Below, one piece after another: positions 1 to 5,500 of a DNA stretch of 7,754 bases. Numbering within the stretch: position 1 is the first letter of the stretch; the number at the start of each line of letters is the position of its first letter. A model generated the notes under the pieces. It saw nothing but the letters and a program-made list of their open reading frames with translations. It was not told where the DNA came from and did not search any database. The DNA is from an uncultured Actinomycetes bacterium (GTDB lineage: Bacteria > Actinomycetota > Actinomycetes > S36-B12 > UBA5976). Location of the stretch: assembly GCA_937896305.1 (NCBI GenBank), contig CALBND010000040.1, positions 1-7,754 on the forward strand, in the 5' to 3' direction. Made by a program: the position numbers and the translations under genes.

Positions 1-144
1 TGGTTAAACAGAAAACATACAATATTTGGTGAAGTTGCAGATCAAGCTAGTCGCGATGTGGTTGACAAAATTGCAGCAGTTCCCACAGGAGCAATGGATA
101 AACCAGTTAGTGATGTAATTGTTTCTAAAATAGAAATTGCTTAA
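1..144 (+). CDS. ppiA: Peptidyl-prolyl cis-trans isomerase, cyclophilin type (3' fragment)
   Basis: Frame 1 is open from the window's left edge to TAA at 142-144, giving the last 47 residues of a protein whose start lies outside. The fragment contains the motif WLNRKHTIFGEV at residues 1-12, followed by a short helix-like stretch and the ending VSDVIVSKIEIA. This matches the C-terminal part of cyclophilin-type prolyl isomerases, which have a conserved HT(I/V)FG motif near the end of the domain. Enzymes of this family catalyse cis-trans isomerisation of X-Pro bonds during protein folding. The position beside a rhomboid gene and crgA agrees with ppiA in Actinobacteria (Rv0009 in M. tuberculosis). 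Whether the full protein is cytoplasmic or carries a signal or membrane anchor cannot be seen. The family call is fairly secure; the symbol rests on synteny. Confidence 0.85.
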   Translation, partial: WLNRKHTIFGEVADQASRDVVDKIAAVPTGAMDKPVSDVIVSKIEIA

Positions 145-158
145 ATAATTTTAAGCAA
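137..158 (+). promoter_or_regulatory. Hairpin between ppiA and the rhomboid gene, abutting its ribosome site
   Basis: A perfect 9-bp inverted repeat is visible: TTGCTTAAA at 137-145 and TTTAAGCAA at 150-158, separated by the 4-base loop TAAT. The left arm contains the ppiA stop codon, and the right arm ends on the AAGG that starts the rhomboid ribosome site. The stem has only two G-C pairs and no T-run follows it, so it is not a convincing intrinsic terminator. It could be an mRNA 3'-end stabiliser, a weak attenuator, or a structure limiting ribosome access to the downstream gene. It may also be chance in AT-rich DNA. Confidence 0.35.
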
Positions 159-162
159 GGTG
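157..162 (+). promoter_or_regulatory. Ribosome binding site for the rhomboid gene (supports the TTG start)
   Basis: AAGGTG lies 8 nt upstream of the TTG at 171, a normal spacing for a Shine-Dalgarno site. It supports the rare TTG codon as the start of the rhomboid reading frame. The first two bases are shared with the right arm of the 137-158 hairpin. Confidence 0.55.
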
Positions 163-170
163 TAAGTAAC

Positions 171-914
171 TTGAGTCAACAAAAGAACGAACCAGTTTGT
201 ATAAATCATTCTGATCAAGTTACATATGTTCGATGCTCGCGGTGCGAAAATTATATTTGTACCAATTGCATGAATTCAGCATCAATTGGATACCAATGTC
301 CTCAGTGTGCAAAAGACACAATTCCGGTGATCAGAAATATTCAAGCAACGGGATTTAGAGATAAAGATATTAAAGTAACTAGATTTTTAGCAATCTCCTT
401 AATAAGTATTTATGTTATCCAATTAATTTTAGGCGATATTCTAATTCAAAATTTTTCACTTTTTGCCCCAGCAGTTTCTGGTGGTCAATGGTGGAGACTT
501 TTAACAGCTGGCTTCTTACATGGTTCAATTCTGCACTTATTTATGAATGTTTATATCCTGTGGGTGATTGGAAATCAGATTGAGAAAATAATTGGATCAG
601 TAAAATTCTCAGTAATTTATTTTTTAAGTCTCATCGGTGGATCTTTAGTATCCTTTTGGTTTTCACCTTTTGGTTCTTATTCCATCGGTGCCAGTGGCGC
701 TATTTTTGGCTTGATGGGTGCGATGTTAATAATTGGTAGAAAAATGAAATTAGACATTTCTCAAGTAGCATTTTTAGTTGGAATAAATGTGGTCTTAGGT
801 TTTGTACTTAGCGGCATAGATTGGCGTGCCCATTTGGGCGGTTTATTCGTTGGAGTTATTAGTGCTTATTTATTAACTAACGCCACTTTGTGGAAAGAAA
901 AAAACCAACGATAA
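171..914 (+). CDS. Rhomboid family intramembrane serine protease with N-terminal zinc-finger domain
   Basis: This 247-residue protein is probably an intramembrane protease that cleaves transmembrane substrates within the lipid bilayer. Residues 10-46 hold four metal-ligand pairs (C10xxH13, C22xxC25, C30xxC33, C43xxC46), like the B-box zinc finger that precedes many actinobacterial rhomboids. About six hydrophobic segments follow, between roughly 72 and 236. The rhomboid signatures are present: H122xxxN126 in the second helix (oxyanion side), the catalytic serine in GASGAIFG (S175), and the partner histidine in DWRAHLGG (H221). The Ser-His dyad is therefore complete and the enzyme is likely active. 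The start is TTG, backed by AAGGTG 8 nt upstream. It lies 26 bp after ppiA on the same strand, so co-transcription is plausible. Its 3' end overlaps crgA, which runs the opposite way, by 38 bp. The physiological substrate cannot be inferred. Confidence 0.93.
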   Translation: MSQQKNEPVCINHSDQVTYVRCSRCENYICTNCMNSASIGYQCPQCAKDTIPVIRNIQATGFRDKDIKVTRFLAISLISIYVIQLILGDILIQNFSLFAPAVSGGQWWRLLTAGFLHGSILHLFMNVYILWVIGNQIEKIIGSVKFSVIYFLSLIGGSLVSFWFSPFGSYSIGASGAIFGLMGAMLIIGRKMKLDISQVAFLVGINVVLGFVLSGIDWRAHLGGLFVGVISAYLLTNATLWKEKNQR

Positions 915-1143
915 TAAAACTAAAACCAATTCCTATATTGACCGCAGCACTTAAGCTAGACATCCCAGGAACGGTTGATCCTGCTAAATAGAACGTAATT
1001 ACATAAAGCAAACCAATTATGAAAAAAGCCACCATTAAAGGGGCAAGCCATCTTGGACTGTCCAGATTTACTGGTTCCTGGCTAACTTGCTTGTCATGAA
1101 TTTGGGCAAGTGCTGTTTTCTTACGTTTTTTCGAAATCGGCAT
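877..1143 (-). CDS. crgA: Cell division protein CrgA
   Basis: This 88-residue protein has the CrgA layout: a basic N-terminus (MPISKKRKK), a short charged linker, the S-P-R-W motif at about 29-32 just before the membrane, one transmembrane helix at about 34-53, a short loop, and a second helix at about 66-83 ending in TKWR. CrgA is an actinobacterial septation factor in the cytoplasmic membrane; in Mycobacterium it helps assemble the divisome through contacts with FtsZ, FtsQ, FtsI and CwsA, and in Streptomyces it restrains septation. I chose the ATG at 1143-1141 over an in-frame TTG four codons upstream (1155-1153) because that TTG overlaps the GGAG ribosome site serving the ATG, and the resulting N-terminus matches the family. 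The gene is transcribed away from the DUF881 gene and overlaps the end of the rhomboid gene by 38 bp. Confidence 0.93.
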   Translation of the reverse strand: MPISKKRKKTALAQIHDKQVSQEPVNLDSPRWLAPLMVAFFIIGLLYVITFYLAGSTVPGMSSLSAAVNIGIGFSFIIVGFFLSTKWR

Positions 1144-1207
1144 CTTATTCTCCAAGAAAATCTGTTGTGCCCCAAAGGCTACTTGATGTTGCTACTAACC
1201 TTATTTT
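1144..1207. promoter_or_regulatory. Divergent intergenic region between crgA and the DUF881 gene
   Basis: These 64 bp separate two head-to-head genes, so at least one promoter for each is expected here or just inside the opposite gene. I find no pair of good -35 and -10 boxes at standard spacing on either strand. TACTAA at 1193-1198 is a weak -10 candidate for the plus-strand operon. Apart from the crgA ribosome site, no Shine-Dalgarno sequence is evident; the bases before the DUF881 ATG are pyrimidine- and T-rich. The call rests on gene orientation, not on recognised boxes. Confidence 0.35.
1148..1153 (-). promoter_or_regulatory. Ribosome binding site of crgA (decides the start)
   Basis: Read on the minus strand, GGAGAA lies here, with its GGAG core (complement of 1150-1153) 6 nt before the ATG at 1143. 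It overlaps the alternative upstream TTG, which therefore cannot be served by it. This fixes the start at the ATG. Confidence 0.7.
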
Positions 1208-1936
1208 ATGCACCGTTTAACGTCTCAGTTAGCAGCCATAGTCGCATTCGCCATCGCCGGCTTTATGTTGGTTGCCAGCACCTTAACCGCTAATGGCAGT
1301 GACATCCGAGCTGAAAGACCAGCACAACTAAGAGACCTAGTTCAAAAACAGGCAGACAAAATTGAAATTACAGAAAATAAATTAATAGATATTCAAAGTA
1401 GAATTGATGAAATTACAGCAAGTAGTGCAAAATTAGAATTTGATACATCTCAACAAAAAATAAAAACAGTTTCACCCATGGCAGGTTTCACCCCGATGGT
1501 TGGACCAGGATTAGTGATAACCCTTAATGATGCACCTCAGGTTGATTTATCTATTCCTGAAAACGAACGACCAAACGTCAATGATTTATTAATTCATCAA
1601 GAAGATGTGCAAACAGTGGTTAACGCACTTTGGGCTGGAGGAGCACAAGGTTTATCAATTATGGGTAAACGAGTAATTGCTACCTCTGCAGTTAAATGTG
1701 TTGGAAATACATTATTGTTACACGGAAAAGTTTATTCCCCACCTTTTAGAATTGAAGCCGTTGGAGATATTAACCAAATGACTAAATCTTTACGAGAAGA
1801 TCAAAATGTGGCAATTTTACAAGAGTACGTTGATATTTTTGGTTTAGTTTACGATGTACAAAAGGCATCCGTTTTAGAACTTCCAGCCTTTGAAGGCCCA
1901 CTTTTAATTGATAACGTGAATGTGATCAATAATTAA
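1208..1936 (+). CDS. DUF881 family membrane-anchored protein
   Basis: This 242-residue protein matches the actinobacterial DUF881 family (Rv0012-like) by architecture and by the conserved stretch DLLIHQEDVQTVVNALWAGG (126-145), followed by I-M-G-K-R-V, a conserved CVGNTLLLHG and YSPPFRIEAVGD. Residues 9-28 form a single hydrophobic anchor, and residues about 38-72 look like a coiled coil (heptad-like, charged). The DUF881 domain fills about 85-228, presumably outside the cytoplasm. Function is unknown. The family repeatedly sits beside crgA and trpG near division and cell-wall genes, which suggests an envelope role, but that is inference. The start is firm, because an in-frame TAA lies at 1196-1198 and ATG 1208 is the first possible start after it. 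No ribosome site precedes it, so translation may be leaderless. The first 35 codons look richer in GC and alanine than the rest of the gene. trpG begins one base after the stop. Confidence 0.9.
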   Translation: MHRLTSQLAAIVAFAIAGFMLVASTLTANGSDIRAERPAQLRDLVQKQADKIEITENKLIDIQSRIDEITASSAKLEFDTSQQKIKTVSPMAGFTPMVGPGLVITLNDAPQVDLSIPENERPNVNDLLIHQEDVQTVVNALWAGGAQGLSIMGKRVIATSAVKCVGNTLLLHGKVYSPPFRIEAVGDINQMTKSLREDQNVAILQEYVDIFGLVYDVQKASVLELPAFEGPLLIDNVNVINN

Positions 1937-1937
1937 A

Positions 1938-2549
1938 ATGACTAAAATACTTGTGGTCGATAACTATGATTCATTTGTTTTTAACTTAGTTCAATATCTG
2001 GCACAACTTGGAGCGGAAGTAACTGTAAAAAGAAACGATGAAGTTGATTCAAACTCAATAGATGATTTTGATGGAGTGCTACTTTCTCCAGGACCCGGTA
2101 CCCCAGAAGACGCAGGTGCATGCATTGAAATAGTAAAAGCTGCAATTAAAAAAAATAAACCACTTCTTGGTGTTTGTTTAGGACATCAAGCAATTGCCAC
2201 AGCACTTGGTGGAAAAGTTTCTAGAGCTCCAGAATTACTGCACGGTAAAACAAGTCAAGTAAAACATAACAACCAGGGTGTATTTAAAAATTTGAAATCA
2301 CCGTTTACTGCAACTAGATATCATTCGTTAGCAATAGAAAACCCAAGTATGCCAAGTGATTTAGAAATAACTGCGGAAACCGATACAGGTGTAATCATGG
2401 GAGTAAAACATAAGTCAGCACCAATTGAAGGTGTCCAATTTCATCCAGAAAGTGTCTTAACAGAGGGTGGTCACGAATTGATTGCTAATTGGTTAGCCAG
2501 TGCTGGTGACAAAAACGCCTTAAATAAAGCGTCCTTGCTTAAAAAATAG
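1938..2549 (+). CDS. trpG: Anthranilate/aminodeoxychorismate synthase glutaminase component (class I GATase)
   Basis: This 203-residue protein is a class I glutamine amidotransferase that releases ammonia from glutamine for its chorismate-using partner: TrpE (anthranilate, tryptophan route), PabB (aminodeoxychorismate, folate route), or both. The complete catalytic triad is visible: nucleophile C80 in GVCLGHQA, H169 and E171 in QFHPES. The oxyanion-strand motif PGPGTP is at 51-56, and the N-terminal signature VDNYDSFVFNLVQYL is typical of TrpG/PabA. Length is normal for a stand-alone subunit. No trpE or pabB partner is in the window, so which pathway it serves is undecided; the Rv0013 position in the conserved cluster favours the name trpG, and many such proteins serve both routes. 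Only 1 nt separates it from the DUF881 gene and there is no clear ribosome site, so translational coupling is likely. A lysine-rich tail closes the protein. Confidence 0.93.
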   Translation: MTKILVVDNYDSFVFNLVQYLAQLGAEVTVKRNDEVDSNSIDDFDGVLLSPGPGTPEDAGACIEIVKAAIKKNKPLLGVCLGHQAIATALGGKVSRAPELLHGKTSQVKHNNQGVFKNLKSPFTATRYHSLAIENPSMPSDLEITAETDTGVIMGVKHKSAPIEGVQFHPESVLTEGGHELIANWLASAGDKNALNKASLLKK

Positions 2550-2592
2550 AACCAATTTCGCCAAAATATCTCATCGATTAGGCTGGTCATCT

Positions 2593-3660
2593 ATGAAAGC
2601 ATTAGTCCTCTCAGGTGGCGCAGGTACACGCCTTAGACCAATCACCCACACTTCAGCCAAACAACTTGTTCCTGTGGCAAATAAACCTGTTTTGTTTTAT
2701 GGCCTGGAATCAATTAGAGATGCTGGCATAACTGATGTAGGAATTATTGTTGGCGAAACTGCTGCCGAAGTAGAAGCTGCAGTTGGTGATGGATCTGCAT
2801 TAGGAATCAAAGCAACATATATTCCACAAGATGCACCAAAAGGTTTAGCACACGCTGTTTTAATTGCTAAAGATTTTTTGGGTGATGAACCATTTGTAAT
2901 GTATTTAGGAGACAACTTTTTACTCGGAGGCATAACCGATTTAGTAAGTGATTTCACCGCAGGAGACGCTGCAGCACAAATTCTTTTAACTAAAGTCCCA
3001 AACCCTAAACAATTCGGTATTGCGGTATTAGATGATAAAGGAAATGTTAAAAAACTTGTTGAAAAACCAAAAGATCCTCCAAGTGATTTGGCACTAGTTG
3101 GCGTTTATATGTTTAGAAAAGAAATTCATGAAGCAGTAAGAGCAATCAAACCATCTGCTCGAGGAGAACTTGAAATTACTGATGCCATTCAATGGTTAGT
3201 TGATAAAGGTTTAACAGTTAAACCACATTTAGTAACGGGTTACTGGAAAGACACTGGCAGACTTGAAGACATGCTTGAATGCAACAGAGCTGTTTTAGAA
3301 ACACTTGAACCATCCAATGAAGGCACAGTAGATTCGGAATCAAAATTAATAGGTCGAGTTGTTGTTGAAAAAGGTGCGCAAATAATTAGATCAACAGTAA
3401 GTGGACCAGCAATAATTGGTCGAAACACAAAATTAATTGACACCTATGTTGGACCATTTTCAGCTATTTATCATGATTGTCTATTAGAGAAAAATGAAAT
3501 AGAAAATTCAATAATCTTAGAAAATACAAAAATTACAAATGTTGGCAGAATTGAAGGAAGTTTAGTTGGCAAAGAAGTTGAAATTAGTGGATCACATGAA
3601 CAACCCAAAGCACATAAACTAATGCTTGGAGACCACAGCAAAGTAGTTATCAATACATGA
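2593..3660 (+). CDS. rmlA: Glucose-1-phosphate thymidylyltransferase, long (StrD-like) type
   Basis: This enzyme makes dTDP-glucose from dTTP and glucose-1-phosphate, the first step towards dTDP-L-rhamnose. Residues 1-235 form the nucleotidyltransferase fold: the signature GGAGTRLRP at 8-16 with K23, metal-binding D107 in YLGDN, the E157-K158-P159 motif, and D220 in GYWKDTG as the probable second metal ligand. At 355 residues it is longer than the roughly 290-residue RmlA of E. coli or M. tuberculosis. The extra C-terminal part (about 245-355) has the irregular hexapeptide pattern (I-I-G-R-N, V-G-P, L-V-G-K) of a left-handed beta-helix, as in the long RmlA/StrD group. The start follows a 43-bp gap after trpG with only a weak AGG 10 nt upstream. 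The stop overlaps the rmlB start in ATGA. It acts in the cytoplasm. Specificity for dTTP over other nucleotides is inferred from family and the rmlB/rmlD neighbours. Confidence 0.93.
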   Translation: MKALVLSGGAGTRLRPITHTSAKQLVPVANKPVLFYGLESIRDAGITDVGIIVGETAAEVEAAVGDGSALGIKATYIPQDAPKGLAHAVLIAKDFLGDEPFVMYLGDNFLLGGITDLVSDFTAGDAAAQILLTKVPNPKQFGIAVLDDKGNVKKLVEKPKDPPSDLALVGVYMFRKEIHEAVRAIKPSARGELEITDAIQWLVDKGLTVKPHLVTGYWKDTGRLEDMLECNRAVLETLEPSNEGTVDSESKLIGRVVVEKGAQIIRSTVSGPAIIGRNTKLIDTYVGPFSAIYHDCLLEKNEIENSIILENTKITNVGRIEGSLVGKEVEISGSHEQPKAHKLMLGDHSKVVINT

Positions 3661-4646
3661 AAATATTAGTAACAGGTGGCGCAGGTTTTATCGGTTCTAA
3701 TTTTGTCAGAATGGCCTTAACTGATTCCTTTCCCAACTTTGAAGTAACAGAAATCACTGTTCTAGATTTACTCACCTATGCTGGCGATGAAGAAAACCTA
3801 TCCCCTATTGCAAATGATAAAAGATATAAATTTGTTAAAGGTGATATCAGAGATTTAGCACTAGTTACCAAACTTATGAAAAACGCAGAACAAGTTGTTC
3901 ATTTTGCAGCAGAGTCTCATGTAGATAGATCAATCGAAGGAGGATCAGAATTTGTAAGTACCAACGTTATGGGAACACAAGTTTTACTAGAGGCTGCAAG
4001 AAATACTGGAATTAAAAGATTTGTACATGTTTCAACTGATGAAGTCTATGGAAGTATTTCAGAGGGATCATGGCCAGAAGAACACCCACTATTACCAAAT
4101 AGCCCATATTCAGCAAGTAAAGCTGGATCGGATTTATTAGTCAGGGCTTACAACAGAACACACAAATTAGACACTGTTATAACAAGATGCAGTAATAATT
4201 ATGGCCAATATCAATTCCCTGAAAAAGTTATGCCACTTTTTATTACAAATATTATTGAAGGTAAAAAAGTTCCACTTTATGGAAATGGCTTAAACGTTAG
4301 AGATTGGTTGCATGTTGATGATCATTGTCGTGGCATTGCTTTAGTTTTAACAAAGGGTAGATCTGGTGAGGTTTATAACATTGGTGGGGGAACAGAGTTA
4401 ACTAATGTTGAATTAACTCACAAAATACTTTCAGCAATGGGAGTTGGCGAAGAATTAATTCAACCAGTTGAAGATAGAAAAGGACACGATCTTAGATATT
4501 CAGTTGATATTACAAAAATTCATAATGAATTAGGCTATAGCCCACAAGTTAATTTTGAAGTGGGATTAACACAAACAATCAATTGGTTTAAAAATAATGA
4601 AGCTTGGTGGCGTAAACATAAACAATCTGCCCCAGCAATCAAATGA
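3657..4646 (+). CDS. rmlB: dTDP-glucose 4,6-dehydratase
   Basis: This 329-residue extended short-chain dehydrogenase converts dTDP-glucose to dTDP-4-keto-6-deoxyglucose, using bound NAD+. Visible markers: the Rossmann glycine motif TGGAGFIGS (6-14), the active-site T127-D128-E129 in STDEVYG, the catalytic Y151xxxK155 in PYSASKAG, the substrate-loop SNNYGQYQFPEK (179-190) and the conserved NVRDWLHVDDHC (213-224). The T-D-E acid/base set separates RmlB from epimerases of the same superfamily. The family more often has P than Q in the NNYGxYQ motif, a small oddity unlikely to stop activity. Its ATG overlaps the rmlA stop by 4 bp and its TGA overlaps the rmlD start in the same way. No ribosome site is seen, so it probably depends on coupled translation. 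The product feeds RmlC (not in this window) and RmlD. Confidence 0.96.
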   Translation: MKILVTGGAGFIGSNFVRMALTDSFPNFEVTEITVLDLLTYAGDEENLSPIANDKRYKFVKGDIRDLALVTKLMKNAEQVVHFAAESHVDRSIEGGSEFVSTNVMGTQVLLEAARNTGIKRFVHVSTDEVYGSISEGSWPEEHPLLPNSPYSASKAGSDLLVRAYNRTHKLDTVITRCSNNYGQYQFPEKVMPLFITNIIEGKKVPLYGNGLNVRDWLHVDDHCRGIALVLTKGRSGEVYNIGGGTELTNVELTHKILSAMGVGEELIQPVEDRKGHDLRYSVDITKIHNELGYSPQVNFEVGLTQTINWFKNNEAWWRKHKQSAPAIK

Positions 4647-5500
4647 CCTGGGTAGTACTTGGAAAAAATGGTCAACTAGGCCAAGAGTTAATCTATTTAC
4701 TTAGAAGCCAAGGTAAAAAAGTTGTCGGCACAGATCGTGAAGAAATAGATTTTACAAAACCTGAAGAAATTTATGACAAATTAGAAAAACTAGAACCTAA
4801 ATTTCTTGTTAATTGTGGGGCATATACCCAAGTAGATAAAGCTGAAGAAGAACCAGAAATTAGCAATCTTATAAATGGCATAGCCCCCGGAGCAATCGCT
4901 AAATTTGCCTTAGAAAACTATGTTTCTTTCGTGCATATTTCAACTGATTACGTCTTCGATGGAAATTCGAAAATTGCTTATAAAGAAGAAGATCAAACAA
5001 ACCCTCAATCGGTATATGGAAAATCAAAACTATTAGGGGAACAAGAAGTTATAGAACGAAATCCAACAGCTTATATTCTAAGAACAGCTTGGGTTTATGG
5101 AGAACATGGCAATAATTTTCCAAAAGTTATTTCAAAAAAACTCAGAAATAATGAATCACTAAACGTAGTTAATGATCAAATTGGTTCACCTACCTGGACA
5201 TTTGATTTAGCTAGCGCAATAATTGAAGTTTTAGAAAAACAACCAAATCCTGGAATCTATAATGTAACAAACAATGAGCATTGTTCTTGGTTTGAATTTG
5301 CTCAAGAAATTGCAAAAACTTTAGAAATAGATTCTACTCTTGTCTCCCCAACAGATTCAAAATCATTTATTAGACCTGCACCTCGACCAAGTTATTCTGT
5401 TTTATCAAATAAAAAATGGAAAGATGCAGGCTTGACACCTTTGCAATCATGGCAAGATGCTTGGAAGAAAGCAGCACAAACAGTTTTAATTAATTCCTAA
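4643..5500 (+). CDS. rmlD: dTDP-4-dehydrorhamnose reductase
   Basis: This 285-residue reductase performs the last step to dTDP-L-rhamnose, NAD(P)H-dependent reduction of dTDP-4-keto-L-rhamnose. It shows the RmlD-type cofactor motif GKNGQLG (7-13), NCGAYTQVDKAE (57-68), the active-site stretch HISTDYVFDG (98-107) and Y125xxxK129 in VYGKSK. It also has GSPTW (181-185) and the substrate-contacting R-P-A-P-R-P-S with S-V-L-S near the C-terminus (244-255). Length is normal. It starts within the rmlB stop (ATGA), so rmlA, rmlB and rmlD form one coupled operon. The enzyme acts after RmlC, the 3,5-epimerase, which is missing here; either rmlC is elsewhere or the product differs. The TAA stop overlaps the pknB stop on the opposite strand by 4 bp, leaving no room for a terminator between the two convergent operons. 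Confidence 0.95.
   Translation: MTWVVLGKNGQLGQELIYLLRSQGKKVVGTDREEIDFTKPEEIYDKLEKLEPKFLVNCGAYTQVDKAEEEPEISNLINGIAPGAIAKFALENYVSFVHISTDYVFDGNSKIAYKEEDQTNPQSVYGKSKLLGEQEVIERNPTAYILRTAWVYGEHGNNFPKVISKKLRNNESLNVVNDQIGSPTWTFDLASAIIEVLEKQPNPGIYNVTNNEHCSWFEFAQEIAKTLEIDSTLVSPTDSKSFIRPAPRPSYSVLSNKKWKDAGLTPLQSWQDAWKKAAQTVLINS

Noticed and set aside
1141..1155. TTG at 1155-1153 as the crgA start, adding M-E-N-K
   Set aside because: That codon overlaps the GGAG that serves the ATG at 1143, and the CrgA family starts at the MP-basic N-terminus.
1087..1293. Plus-strand open frame of 68 codons across crgA and the DUF881 start
   Set aside because: It is antisense to the well-supported crgA N-terminus and out of frame with the DUF881 gene. 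The translation resembles no known family and there is no ribosome site.
2550..2592. Separate promoter for the rml genes in the trpG-rmlA gap
   Set aside because: TTGCTT at 2535-2540 and the AATATC/TATCTC-like hexamers near 2565-2572 are spaced too far apart for a normal promoter, and no other pair of boxes is convincing.
2697..2957. Minus-strand open frame within rmlA
   Set aside because: It lies wholly antisense to the catalytic domain of rmlA, whose motifs are complete. The Ser/Pro/Ala-rich translation is typical of a shadow frame.
3240..3653. Two minus-strand open frames in the 3' half of rmlA
   Set aside because: Both are antisense to the conserved GYWKDTG motif and the beta-helix tail. 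Neither has a ribosome site or a recognisable product.
5480..5500. TTAATTAA palindrome near the rmlD/pknB junction as a terminator
   Set aside because: It is a simple AT palindrome inside the last rmlD codons, with no GC stem and no T-run. It would not form a stable hairpin.
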